DNA from: RPQJ01 sp963746325
GTDB lineage: Bacteria > Pseudomonadota > Gammaproteobacteria > Steroidobacterales > Steroidobacteraceae
Direction: 5' to 3'
Assembly (NCBI GenBank): GCA_963746325.1
Contig: CAVVBC010000024.1
Coordinates: 124,001 to 188,000 of the forward strand
Length of the DNA stretch: 64,000 nucleotides
The notes under the pieces are model-generated. The model did no database searches. It was not told the origin of the DNA and saw only the letters and a list, made by a program, of their open reading frames with translations. Below, piece by piece: positions 17,568 through 26,631 of this stretch; position 1 is the stretch's first letter, and each line of letters opens with the position of its first letter. Made by a program: the position numbers and the translations under genes.

Positions 17568-19289
17568 ATGATCACAGCTCCGCAGCGTCGCTCGCCCAGA
17601 CCTTGGCCCGCCATCGCGGCAGCCACGCTGCTCGCGCTGGTTGCAGCGCCGGCACCGTCCGCCCGGGCCGCGGACCCTGCCCAGGCACCGGCCCCTGCGC
17701 CGGAAGCCGCCGTGGCGTCAACGGTCGTCGCCGCACCCGCGGACCTGGTCGTGTTCAACCGGCCCATCACGACGCTGCGCGCCCAGGTCTTTGGCGCCAC
17801 GCCCGCCGAACGCGTGGCAACCATCGTGCGCGGCCTCGACGCGGCGCTGGAGCGCGGCGGCCCCCTCGTCGTCTCGACGCACGCCATTCCCGAGGGCATT
17901 GCACTGCAGGTAGATGGCCACCTCGTGTTCCGGATCCTGCATGACGACGTGAACCGCGAGGCGGGCGAAAGCACGCAGGCGGCGGCGGACGCTGCAGCAC
18001 GCAACCTGCAGCGCGCGCTCGAAGAAATCCGCGAAAGCAGCGACTCGGCCACGATGCTGCGTGCGAGCGGCTACGCCTTGCTGGCGACCCTCGCGCTGGC
18101 GGCATTGCTCTGGCTGATCGTCCGCGCCTACGGATACTGCGCGCGCCGTGTGCGAGCCGTGGTACAGCGCCGCGCCGCGACACTCGCGCCGAGCTGGAGC
18201 CAGCAAGTCGTCGGACGGTCCGGCCTCGCCGGCCTCTCCATCGTGCCCGTCAGGCTCCTCGCCTGGGCGGTCGCGCTGCTCCTCGTTTATCAGTGGGCGG
18301 CACTGGTGCTCGAGTTCTTCCCCTACACCCGGCCGTGGGGCGAGGCGCTGTTCGACAACCTGCTCGGCGGCCTGGGCCGCTTTGCCAGCAGCATCCTGCA
18401 GGCGATTCCTGGGCTGCTGTTCGTGGCGCTGATCTTCTTCCTCACCCGCTTCGTCGTGCGGGTGATCCGCGCCTTCTTCGACGGCGTGCAGGCGGGCCGC
18501 ATCCGCGTCGCTTGGGTCGACGAGACGACTGCACGTCCCACGGGGCGCCTGCTGATCGCCATCGTCTGGCTGTTCTCGCTGGTTGCCGCCTACCCGTACA
18601 TTCCCGGCAGCGACAGCGAGGCCTTCAAAGGCATCGGCGTGTTCGTTGGCCTGATGCTCTCGATCGGGGCGTCGGGTGTCGTCAACCAGGCCGTGAGCGG
18701 CCTGATGCTCATGTACACCAAGGCCTTGCGCCCTGGTGAATTCGTGCAGGTGGGCGAGACCGAGGGCACCGTGACGTCCGTGGGCTTCCTGACGACGCGC
18801 ATCGAGACGCTGCGCAACGTGGAAGTCACCTTGCCCAACGCCTTCCTGGTCGGCAACGTGACCCGGAATTATTCAAGGCTGGCGGCCAATGGCGGAGTAC
18901 GCCTGACGACCTCGGTCACCATCGGCTACGACACACCGTGGCGCCAGGTGCAGGCGATGCTGCAGATCGCGGCCGAACGCACGCAGCTCGTGGCGCGGGA
19001 GCCGGCGCCGCGCGTCGTGCAGACCGCGCTGCAGGATTTCTACGTCGAATACACGCTGGTGGTCTGCGTGGCCGACCCGAAGTTCAAGTTGACCGTGCTC
19101 GACGAACTGCACGCGCACATCCAGGACGTGTTCAACGAGTATGGCGTGCAGATCATGTCGCCCAACTACGAAGCCGATCCTGAATCCAAGAAGTTCGTGC
19201 CGAAGGAACAATGGTTCCAGGCGCCGGCGCGAGTGGCCGACGCCGGCTCCTCCGCACCGGCGAACACGTCGTCGCCCGACGCATCGTAG
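17568..19289 (+). CDS. MscS family small-conductance mechanosensitive channel
   Basis: A 573-residue inner-membrane protein. A signal peptide (MITAPQRR...LLALVAAPAPSARA) is followed by a ~150-residue periplasmic region, several membrane helices (~165-190, ~225-250, ~285-310, ~345-370) and the MscS core (~375-540). The pore helix region GVFVGLMLSIGASGVVNQAVSGLMLMYTKALRPGEF and the beta domain EGTVTSVGFLTTRIETLRN are characteristic; each is described here by position ~375-435. The long N-terminal part places it with the larger MscS relatives. It releases solutes during osmotic downshock. A tacaat box at 17525-17530 could be a -10 element ahead of the ATG. Confidence 0.9.
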   Translation: MITAPQRRSPRPWPAIAAATLLALVAAPAPSARAADPAQAPAPAPEAAVASTVVAAPADLVVFNRPITTLRAQVFGATPAERVATIVRGLDAALERGGPLVVSTHAIPEGIALQVDGHLVFRILHDDVNREAGESTQAAADAAARNLQRALEEIRESSDSATMLRASGYALLATLALAALLWLIVRAYGYCARRVRAVVQRRAATLAPSWSQQVVGRSGLAGLSIVPVRLLAWAVALLLVYQWAALVLEFFPYTRPWGEALFDNLLGGLGRFASSILQAIPGLLFVALIFFLTRFVVRVIRAFFDGVQAGRIRVAWVDETTARPTGRLLIAIVWLFSLVAAYPYIPGSDSEAFKGIGVFVGLMLSIGASGVVNQAVSGLMLMYTKALRPGEFVQVGETEGTVTSVGFLTTRIETLRNVEVTLPNAFLVGNVTRNYSRLAANGGVRLTTSVTIGYDTPWRQVQAMLQIAAERTQLVAREPAPRVVQTALQDFYVEYTLVVCVADPKFKLTVLDELHAHIQDVFNEYGVQIMSPNYEADPESKKFVPKEQWFQAPARVADAGSSAPANTSSPDAS

Positions 19290-19305
19290 CTACGAAGCGC
19301 GGGGC

Positions 19306-19956
19306 TCAGCGGACTGCGGCTGCGCGGGGAATGTCAGCCGACTCGATGACCGTCACGCCCGCCGGGGCCCGCAGCGCCGTGGCCACCATGGCCGCTGCGA
19401 TCGTCGCCGCCGGCACCGGCCGCCATGCGCGTGGCGCAAAGCGCAGGACGTGCTCCGTCAAGCGTTCGATCGGGCGGGACTCGGGCCGCTCGCCAGCGAT
19501 CACGGAGGGCCGCAGCAGGCACAGGCTCGGCCAACCCATCGCCCGCACGGCATCCTCGAGCTCACCCTTGACGCGCGAATAGAACACACCCGACTTCGCG
19601 TTCGCGCCCAGCGCGCTCACCAGCGAGAAGTGCGTCGCGCCTTGCGCAAAGGACAGCGTTGCCAGCTGCAGTGGGTAGTCGAAGTCGATCTCGCGGAACT
19701 TCGGCTGCGAACCCGCCTTCTTGATCGTCGTGCCGAGCGCACAGAAGACATGATCGGCCCGCAAGTCCGCTTGCACGCTGGCCAGCGCAGCAAAATCGAC
19801 GACGACCTGGCGCGCCTTGGGCTGCCGCGCCAGCGAGTCCACTGGCCGGCGCGTGACGACGATCACCTGCGAATAGGCCGGCGACGACAGCAGCAACCGC
19901 AGGCACTCGCCGCCCACCAGCCCCGTGGCACCGGCAAGCAGCGCCGTGCGTTGCAT
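19306..19956 (-). CDS. NAD(P)-binding Rossmann protein (HTATIP2/YwnB-like oxidoreductase)
   Basis: A 216-residue short atypical dehydrogenase-like protein. It has the dinucleotide-binding start LLAGATGLVGGECL, then FCALGTTIKKAGS, a FSLVSALGANAKS strand and a YSRVKGELE segment in which Tyr-x3-Lys is the SDR catalytic pair. This set is typical of the TIP30/HTATIP2-like family, whose substrates are mostly unknown. The ATG at 19956 overlaps the stop of the M16 gene upstream (TGATG); a GTG one codon earlier is possible. It is the last gene of the minus-strand run beginning with the DUF885 gene, and it converges with mscS. Confidence 0.82.
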   Translation of the reverse strand: MQRTALLAGATGLVGGECLRLLLSSPAYSQVIVVTRRPVDSLARQPKARQVVVDFAALASVQADLRADHVFCALGTTIKKAGSQPKFREIDFDYPLQLATLSFAQGATHFSLVSALGANAKSGVFYSRVKGELEDAVRAMGWPSLCLLRPSVIAGERPESRPIERLTEHVLRFAPRAWRPVPAATIAAAMVATALRAPAGVTVIESADIPRAAAVR

Positions 19957-21368
19957 CACTTCGTTGCCGGCGCGAAGCGCGGGTCGGTGAGCTTCATTTC
20001 CGTGACCGGGCCGTATTTCTTTACCGCGTCGCGGATTTTTCCCGCGTCGCCGATCAGCACGATGGCGAGATTTTCGGGCCGCGGGAACGATTGCTCGATT
20101 GCCTTGCGCGCAGCCTCCGCGTCGACCTGCGCAACCCGGGTGGCGTATTCGTTCACGTCGTCGGGGCCGAGGCCGTAGAACAGCATGTCGGCGAGCCGTG
20201 CCGCGATCTGCCCGTTGGTCTCGAGCGTCGGCGGAAACTGGCCGAGGATGTAGCTGCGCGCAGACTGCAGCTGCTCGGCGCTCAGGCCGTCCTGATGCAG
20301 CCGGGCAAGCGTGGCGAGCGCCAGGTCGATGGCCTCGACCGTCTTGCTCGTCTCGGTGAACGAGCTGATGCTGAACGCTCCGGGCTGTGCGCCGCGCTCG
20401 AATCCTGCACTGGCGCCGTAGGTGAGACCGCTCTTGATGCGCAGCTCGGTGTTGAGCATCGACGTGAAGCGCCCCCCGAATACGGTATTGACGACCGACT
20501 GCGCGGTCCGGGCGGGGTCGGTGCGTGAGGCGCCCACGTTGCCGAGCCAGAAATACGTCTGCGTGGCGCCGGGCTTGTCGACCAGCAGCACGGTGCGACC
20601 CGTGGCCCTGGCCGGAGCCGCGGCGGCCGGCAGCGGCAGCGCTGCTTTACGCCAGGAGCCGAACTTGCCTGCCAGCTTTTGCGCCATCGCGGCCGCGTCA
20701 AAGTCGCCCACGATCGTGATGATGAGCCGGTCGCCCCCGACCTGGTCGCGGTAGAAATGCTGGACGTCGCCGAGTTCGATCGCCGCGAGCGTCGACTCGT
20801 TGCCGCCCACGGCGCGACCGTACGGATGGCCGCGAAGCAGCCAGGCATCGCCGTAGCTGCCGAGCAGCGCCCGCGGGTCGGAATCCTTCGCAGCCGCGAT
20901 CGACTGCACCGCGAGGGTGCGCACCTGGTCGAATTCCGCTGCCTCGAGCCGAGGCCGCTGCAGCGCGTCGGTGACCAGTTCGAGCATCAGGTCGGTGTCG
21001 CGCGCCAGGAACGACGCCCGGATCGTCAGTGCCTCGGAGCCTGCTCCCACCGACAACGATCCACCGACGTTCTCGATGGCCTCAGCGAACTGCGCGGCAT
21101 CCCGCGTCCCGGCGCCCTTCTGGATCAGGTCGGCGAACAGCGACGCCGTGCCATCCCTGCCAGGCGCGTCGCCGAGCGCGCCGCCGCGCACGGTGACGTT
21201 CAGCGACAGCAGCGGCGTGTCGCGCTTTTCCACCAGGGCGACGACGGCACCGTTCGGCAAGGTCGATGCTACGAAACGTGGCAGCTGCACGCCCGCGGCA
21301 GCGAACGCAGACAGCGAGTGCAGTACGGACGCGAGAGCCAGCGCGCCCAGCATGAGACGGCGGTTCAT
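19956..21368 (-). CDS. M16 family peptidase-like protein, non-catalytic partner
   Basis: A 470-residue exported protein of the pitrilysin fold with a signal peptide (MLGALALASVLHSLSAFAAA). The zinc-binding HxxEH of active M16 peptidases is replaced by TASLFADL around residue 80, so it should not bind zinc. The C-terminal Arg/Tyr substrate-binding region is kept (LRIKSGLTYGASAGF, ~residue 320). In M16B pairs such a subunit combines with an active partner to form the chamber. The active partner is encoded immediately upstream with a 4-base overlap. It is probably a periplasmic heterodimer for oligopeptide degradation. Confidence 0.9.
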   Translation of the reverse strand: MNRRLMLGALALASVLHSLSAFAAAGVQLPRFVASTLPNGAVVALVEKRDTPLLSLNVTVRGGALGDAPGRDGTASLFADLIQKGAGTRDAAQFAEAIENVGGSLSVGAGSEALTIRASFLARDTDLMLELVTDALQRPRLEAAEFDQVRTLAVQSIAAAKDSDPRALLGSYGDAWLLRGHPYGRAVGGNESTLAAIELGDVQHFYRDQVGGDRLIITIVGDFDAAAMAQKLAGKFGSWRKAALPLPAAAAPARATGRTVLLVDKPGATQTYFWLGNVGASRTDPARTAQSVVNTVFGGRFTSMLNTELRIKSGLTYGASAGFERGAQPGAFSISSFTETSKTVEAIDLALATLARLHQDGLSAEQLQSARSYILGQFPPTLETNGQIAARLADMLFYGLGPDDVNEYATRVAQVDAEAARKAIEQSFPRPENLAIVLIGDAGKIRDAVKKYGPVTEMKLTDPRFAPATK

Positions 21369-22777
21369 CGGGCACCGCCCTGCGCTGCAGCGGACTCGGT
21401 GGGCGCGGGCCTGGATTCGAGAATGCCGACCGTGCGGTTCTCACGCCGCAAGATGGTCGCGGCCGCCTGCTGCACTTCCGCGGCCGTGATGCTTTCGTAC
21501 TCCGCCGGGGCACCAAAGAGTTTGCGGTAGTCGCCGTGGAACACCTCGTATTCGCCGAGCGCCTGCGCCTTGCCGCTGATGGTCTCGAGTCCGTGCCAGA
21601 ACCCGGCCAGCGCCTGGTTGCGGGCCTTGGCGATCTCGGTGGCCGTGGGACCTTCCTTTGCCAGCCGGGCAATTTCCTCGTCGATGAGCCGCTCGGTGCG
21701 GGCTACATCGCCTCCCGGCGGCACCACGGCGTAGACCCAGGCGAGGCCCGGATCGAACCCGGCATCGAACTGGGTGCCGACGTCGACGGCCGCCTGCTCG
21801 CGCGCGACGAGTCGCTGGTACAGGCGCGACGAGTCACCGCCGCCAAGGATCGACAGCAGGACCTCCATGACACGCGCCTCGCGGTCTGCCGCCGCGGCGG
21901 TGTGCCAGGCCATCGCGATGAGCGGCGTCTGCGCGTCGCGCTCGATACGGATGCGGCGTTCGCCGAGTTGCGGCGGCTCTTTCGTCGTGACCGCCGGCGG
22001 CGCAGGCTGCGCGGGCAAGGTCGCGAGATACTGCTCGGCCAGCTTGAACACCGCCTCGGGGTCGACGTCACCGACGATGAACATCACGGCGTTGTTCGGC
22101 GCGTAGTACTGCTGGTAGTAACGCTGCAGGTCGGCAATCGTCCAGCCCTCGATGTCCGATGGCCAGCCGATGACCGGGATCTGGTACGGGTGCGCCACGT
22201 ACGCGGTGGCCTGCATCTGCTCGATCAGCGTGCCGAAATTGTCGTTGTCGACGCCCGCGCGGCGCTCGGAGTACACGACGCCCCGTTCGCTCGTGACTTT
22301 CTCCGGCGCGAAGTCGAGATTGCGCATGCGATCGGATTCGAGGTCGAAGATGAGCCCGGTCGCCGAACTCGGGAACCAGTTCTGGTACACGGTGACGTCG
22401 GAACTGGTGTAGGCGTTGTTGCTGCCGCCACTGCCTTCCATGACGCGGTCGAACTCCCCGGGTGCCCGCGTCTTCGTGCCGTTGAACATCATGTGCTCGA
22501 AGAAGTGCGAGATGCCCGTGATGCCGGGCCGCTCGTTGCGGCTGCCCACGCGGTACCACGTGTACATCGCGACGTTGGGGATGTCCCGGTCGGGCCAAAC
22601 CACCAGCTTCATGCCGTTCGACAGCGTGCGCGTGACGATCTGGTCCATCCCCGGCACCGCGGGCGGCGCCGCCTGCACGGCGACGGCCCATGCCAGGCCG
22701 GCGACTGCAACAGCAGCCCTGCACACCACGGTCAACGTGCCGCGGACATCGACGTCGTCATTCTTTGTCACTCGCAC
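21365..22777 (-). CDS. M16 family zinc metallopeptidase, catalytic subunit
   Basis: A 470-residue exported peptidase. It has a hydrophobic signal (AAVAVAGLAWAVAVQAA) and the inverted zinc motif HFFEH (His91, Glu94, His95), with the third ligand expected in the downstream SERGVVYSERRAG region (~165). Like other bacterial M16B enzymes it should degrade short or unfolded peptides together with its inactive partner, here the next gene. It is 18 bases downstream of the DUF885 peptidase gene, which suggests a three-peptidase envelope operon. Confidence 0.93.
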   Translation of the reverse strand: MRVTKNDDVDVRGTLTVVCRAAVAVAGLAWAVAVQAAPPAVPGMDQIVTRTLSNGMKLVVWPDRDIPNVAMYTWYRVGSRNERPGITGISHFFEHMMFNGTKTRAPGEFDRVMEGSGGSNNAYTSSDVTVYQNWFPSSATGLIFDLESDRMRNLDFAPEKVTSERGVVYSERRAGVDNDNFGTLIEQMQATAYVAHPYQIPVIGWPSDIEGWTIADLQRYYQQYYAPNNAVMFIVGDVDPEAVFKLAEQYLATLPAQPAPPAVTTKEPPQLGERRIRIERDAQTPLIAMAWHTAAAADREARVMEVLLSILGGGDSSRLYQRLVAREQAAVDVGTQFDAGFDPGLAWVYAVVPPGGDVARTERLIDEEIARLAKEGPTATEIAKARNQALAGFWHGLETISGKAQALGEYEVFHGDYRKLFGAPAEYESITAAEVQQAAATILRRENRTVGILESRPAPTESAAAQGGAR

Positions 22778-22795
22778 GCCGTATTCTCCCGCACG

Positions 22796-24613
22796 TCAGC
22801 GTTGGCTCGCGATCCAGCGATCGACCTTGGCCTCGAGCACGTCGAGGGGCAGTGCGCCATCCGCCAGCACGGCGGTGTGGAACTTGCGCACGTCGAACTT
22901 CGGGCCAAGGGCCTTTTCAGCCCGCGCACGCAGTTCGGTGATCTTGAGCTGACCGATCTTGTAGGCGAGCGCCTGGCCCGGGATGGCCATGTAGCGTTCG
23001 GCCTCGGAGACGCGACGCGCCTCGGCTGCAGAGCTGTTGGCGTCCATGTATTCGAGCACCTGCTCGCGCGTCCAGCCTTTCGAGTGCAGGCCGGTGTCGA
23101 CGACCAGGCGGATGGCGCGCCAGAGTTCGGCCTCGAGGCGGCCGAAGTACTGGTAGGGGTCGGTGTACATGCCGAGCTCGGGTCCGAGCGACTCGGCGTA
23201 CAGGCCCCAGCCTTCGCTGTAGGCGGTGTAGCCGCCGAAGCGACGGAATCGCGGCAGGTTCTTCTGCTCGCGCTGGATCGAGATCTGGAAGTGATGGCCC
23301 GGATTCGCCTCGTGCAGCGAGAGCGCTTCCATGGCCCACTTCTGCCGCGCGCGCAGGTCATACGCATTGGCGTAGAAGATGCCGGGGCGCGATCCATCCT
23401 CGCTGGCCGCCTGGTACTGGCCGCCGGCGGCGCTCTTCTCGCGGAAGGGCTCGACGGCACGCACCTCGTAATCGGCCTTGGGCAGGATCTCGAACAGCTT
23501 GGGCAACTGCGGATTGACCTTGCTCCTGAGCGCCTCGTAACCGGCGATCAGGTCTTCGCGCTTGTCGAAGAAAAACTGCGGATCGGTGTTCATGTACTGG
23601 AAGAACTCGCTGAGCGTGCCCTTGAAGCCCACCTGTTGCATGACGTGCCGCATCTCGCCTTGGATGCGCGCGACCTCGTCCAGTCCGATCTGGTGGATCT
23701 GCGCCGGCGTGTAGTCGGTCGTGGTGATGCGCCGGACGTTGTAGGCATACCAGTCCTTGCCGCCGGGCAGGCCTTCCATGCCATGGCTCAGGCGTGCGTG
23801 CGGGATGTACTCGTCCCGCATGAAATCGTGCAGCTTGCGATAGGTCGGCACCACCTTGGTCTCGATCGCGGCGCGGTACGCCTGCGTGATGCGCTCGCGC
23901 TCGGCCGGCGTGAAGCTCGCAGGCAGGTTCTTGATCGGCCCCCAGAAGAGCGAGTCCTCGGGCCTGGCGACGACCTGCGCCTGCAGCTGCGGCAACGTGC
24001 GCTCGGCGAGCAGCTTGGGCAGCGTGTAGCCGCGCTTTACGCCTTCGCGCATGTTGACGATGGCCTGGTCGCTCCATTGCACGAACCCGTCGAGCCGCTG
24101 CAGGAAGTTGTCGTAGTCCTGCACGGTCTTGAACGGCTGCATGCCGTTGCCCGAGCCCAGTTGCACGAAGCTGTTCGGCGTCGAATAGAACTGGTTGAGG
24201 GGAATCAGTTCGTCGGGAAACGCAAAGCCCGCGATGTCACGTTCGCGCGCGGACTTGAAGATGTCGTACGACAACTGGTCCTGCGGCGGCAGCACTGAGC
24301 GGTCGATCGTCTTGATGCGGGCCAGCGCATCGCGCTGCAGCTTCTGCTCGGCCGCGATCGCGTCCGGCGCGATGTCCACGACGAACAGCGCGTTGTAGCG
24401 GGTATCGCCGATGGACGTGGCGAGGATCGGGTTCTGCTGCAGGTAGGCCTCGAAGTACTCGTCGAAGACGGCGTGCAGCTTCTGTGACTCGGCGTGGCCC
24501 CTGTCCTCCGACCCCGCCGCGGCGGGCGCTGCAGACACGCTGGCCGGCACCACAACCCAGCCAGCCATGAGCAGGGAGGAAGCGAGCAGGACGAGCCGGG
24601 ACGGTTGGGTCAT
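22796..24613 (-). CDS. DUF885 family exported protein (putative metallopeptidase)
   Basis: A 605-residue protein with a signal peptide (LVLLASSLLMAGWVVVPASVSA). The family hallmark HEANPGHHFQ lies near residue 430, and an EGW element follows (YSEGWGLYAE). The histidines and glutamates resemble a gluzincin-type zinc site, and DUF885 proteins are regarded as probable carboxy- or dipeptidases. I placed the start at 24613 because it gives the signal peptide directly; the frame continues upstream antisense to the oxidoreductase genes. It heads the minus-strand peptidase operon and is divergent from the 2-oxoacid oxidoreductase operon. Confidence 0.88.
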   Translation of the reverse strand: MTQPSRLVLLASSLLMAGWVVVPASVSAAPAAAGSEDRGHAESQKLHAVFDEYFEAYLQQNPILATSIGDTRYNALFVVDIAPDAIAAEQKLQRDALARIKTIDRSVLPPQDQLSYDIFKSARERDIAGFAFPDELIPLNQFYSTPNSFVQLGSGNGMQPFKTVQDYDNFLQRLDGFVQWSDQAIVNMREGVKRGYTLPKLLAERTLPQLQAQVVARPEDSLFWGPIKNLPASFTPAERERITQAYRAAIETKVVPTYRKLHDFMRDEYIPHARLSHGMEGLPGGKDWYAYNVRRITTTDYTPAQIHQIGLDEVARIQGEMRHVMQQVGFKGTLSEFFQYMNTDPQFFFDKREDLIAGYEALRSKVNPQLPKLFEILPKADYEVRAVEPFREKSAAGGQYQAASEDGSRPGIFYANAYDLRARQKWAMEALSLHEANPGHHFQISIQREQKNLPRFRRFGGYTAYSEGWGLYAESLGPELGMYTDPYQYFGRLEAELWRAIRLVVDTGLHSKGWTREQVLEYMDANSSAAEARRVSEAERYMAIPGQALAYKIGQLKITELRARAEKALGPKFDVRKFHTAVLADGALPLDVLEAKVDRWIASQR

Positions 24614-24790
24614 GGGTATTCCGTAGGTGGGTCGGGACAAAGGCGATCCGGGTGTGGCCGGTTCGCGCCGTTGGGTGGGGGAGTTTCGCAAGTTCGCGGG
24701 ATGCCGGCCACCCCATCCGTGACATACCGGATGCCCAAGCACTGCATTCCGAGGCAAGGTCCGGGCGAGACCCCGCAGGGCAGGAGAACC

Positions 24791-25384
24791 ATGTTCCAGA
24801 TCAGGATCCACGGCCGCGGCGGCCAGGGCGTCGTGACGGCGGCCGAGCTGTTGTCGGTGGCGGCATTCCGCGAGGGCCGCCACGCGCAGGCCTTCCCCAG
24901 CTTCGGGTCGGAGCGGACCGGCGCACCGGTCGTCGCCTACTGCCGCATCGACGACCGGCCGATCCGCCTGCGGGAACCCATTCTCGCGCCGGACGCGCTG
25001 ATCGTGCAGGACCCCACCCTGCTGCACCAGGTGGACGTGTTCGGCGGGTTGCAGCCAGATGGCTACATCCTCATCAACACGGCGCGGACGTTCGCCGAGC
25101 TCGGGCTCGCCGAGTTCGTGCAGCAGTTTGACGCGGCGCGTCTCTGCACCGTGCCGGCGACGGAGATCGCCTTGCGGCACGTGGGCCGCCCGCTGCCCAA
25201 CGCCTCGCTGCTGGGCGGTTTCGCCGCGCTGGCCGGCCGCGTGTCGCTGGCGGCCGTGGTGGCGGCGATCGGCGAAAAGTTTGCGCCGAAGATCGCGGCC
25301 GCGAACGCTGCAGCCGCCACAGAGTCGTATGAGTTCGTGCTGCGCGCCATGCGCAAGGAGTCCGCCGGTGCTGAAGCAGGTTGA
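24791..25384 (+). CDS. 2-oxoacid:acceptor oxidoreductase, gamma subunit
   Basis: A 197-residue subunit of the pyruvate/2-ketoisovalerate ferredoxin oxidoreductase family. The gamma-domain start IRIHGRGGQGVVTAAELLSVA, the FPSFGSERTGAPVVAYCRID segment and the C-terminal LLGGFAAL are diagnostic. The ATG at 24791 follows the ribosome site aggagaac. In the complex this domain helps bind CoA. Gene order is gamma-alpha-beta-flavoprotein, each overlapping or within 10 bases of the next. The substrate (pyruvate, 2-oxoglutarate, phenylglyoxylate or other) cannot be told from this subunit. Confidence 0.93.
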   Translation: MFQIRIHGRGGQGVVTAAELLSVAAFREGRHAQAFPSFGSERTGAPVVAYCRIDDRPIRLREPILAPDALIVQDPTLLHQVDVFGGLQPDGYILINTARTFAELGLAEFVQQFDAARLCTVPATEIALRHVGRPLPNASLLGGFAALAGRVSLAAVVAAIGEKFAPKIAAANAAAATESYEFVLRAMRKESAGAEAG

Positions 25385-26621
25385 AGGTTCGCAGGCAGTG
25401 GCCGAGGCGATCGCACTGTGCCGACCGCAGGTCATCTGCGCCTACCCGATCTCGCCGCAGACCCACATCGTCGAGGCGCTCGGCCAGCGTGTCGATGCGG
25501 GAAGTCTGGCGCCCTGCGAATTCGTGAACGTCGAGTCGGAGTTCGCGGCGATGTCCGTCGCGATCGGCGCGTCGGCCACCGGCGCCCGCGCTTACACCGC
25601 AACAGCGAGCCAGGGCCTGCTGTTCATGGCGGAAGCGGTCTACAACGCGGCGGGTCTCGGCCTGCCGATCGTCATGACCGTCGCCAACCGCGCCATCGGC
25701 GCCCCGATCAACATCTGGAACGACCATACGGACGCCTTGAGCCAGCGTGACTGCGGCTGGCTGCAGTTGTTCGCCGAGGACAACCAGGAAGCGCTCGACC
25801 TGCACATCCAGGCCTTCCGCCTGGCCGAGGAGCTGTCGCTGCCGGTGATGGTCTGCATGGACGGCTTCATCCTGACGCACGCCTACGAGCGCGTCGACAT
25901 GCCAACGCAGGCGCAGGTGGACGCGTACCTGCCGCCCTATGTGCCGCGCCAGGTGCTCGACCCAGCCGATCCGGTCTCGATCGGCGCAATGGTCGGGCCC
26001 GAGGCGTTCATGGAGGTGCGCTACCTCGCGCACGTCAAGCAGCAGCAGGCGCTGGAGCTGATTCCCGCGTGGGCCGACGAGTTTCGCCGTGTATTCGGCC
26101 GGCCGAGCGGTGGCCTCGTGCATGAATACCGCACCGAGGACGCGGACGTCATCGTGGTCGCGCTGGGTTCGGTGCTCGGCACGATCAAGGACACCGTCGA
26201 CGCCATGCGCGAGCAGGGCCGCAGGATCGGCGTGCTCGGCATCACCTGCTTTCGGCCATGGCCAGCGGCCGCGGTCTGTGCGGCGCTCGCGCACGCACAG
26301 CGCGTGGTCGTGCTGGAGAAGAGCCTGGCCGTCGGCATGGGCGGCATCGTGGCCAACAATGTCTCGGCCGCGTTCGCCGGCTCGCCCGACCGCGTGCACG
26401 CCGTAATTGCCGGCCTCGGCGGGCGCTCGATCACACGCAGCTCACTGCAGGGCGTGTTCGAGCAGGCGCTGGCCGGCACGCTCAACCCCCTGACGTTCCT
26501 GGACCTCGATCATGCCCTCGTCAACCGCGTGCTCGAGCGCGAACGCAGCCAGCGGCGTTCCGGGCCGATCGCGGAAGGCATCCTCAAGGACATCGGCGTC
26601 GTCGCCGCGAAGACTGGCTGA
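25368..26621 (+). CDS. 2-oxoacid:acceptor oxidoreductase, alpha subunit
   Basis: A 417-residue alpha subunit with a GTG start lying inside the end of the gamma gene. It has the pyrimidine-binding domain (CAYPISPQTHIVEAL near residue 25; TATASQGLLFMAEAVYNAAG near 80) and the C-terminal transketolase-like domain (VALGSVLGTIKDTVDAM, IGVLGITCFRPWP). In this family the alpha and beta chains together bind thiamine diphosphate and decarboxylate the keto acid to an acyl-CoA. Length and order match PorA/PadG-type chains. The GTG choice rests on the protein beginning at the usual (K)QVEGSQAVAEA. Confidence 0.93.
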   Translation: MLKQVEGSQAVAEAIALCRPQVICAYPISPQTHIVEALGQRVDAGSLAPCEFVNVESEFAAMSVAIGASATGARAYTATASQGLLFMAEAVYNAAGLGLPIVMTVANRAIGAPINIWNDHTDALSQRDCGWLQLFAEDNQEALDLHIQAFRLAEELSLPVMVCMDGFILTHAYERVDMPTQAQVDAYLPPYVPRQVLDPADPVSIGAMVGPEAFMEVRYLAHVKQQQALELIPAWADEFRRVFGRPSGGLVHEYRTEDADVIVVALGSVLGTIKDTVDAMREQGRRIGVLGITCFRPWPAAAVCAALAHAQRVVVLEKSLAVGMGGIVANNVSAAFAGSPDRVHAVIAGLGGRSITRSSLQGVFEQALAGTLNPLTFLDLDHALVNRVLERERSQRRSGPIAEGILKDIGVVAAKTG

Positions 26622-26631
26622 GGCGCAACGC

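Noticed and set aside
21536..24298. Long plus-strand open frame (920 codons) opposite the M16 and DUF885 genes
   Set aside because: It spans two real genes and their gap, with shadow-type composition.
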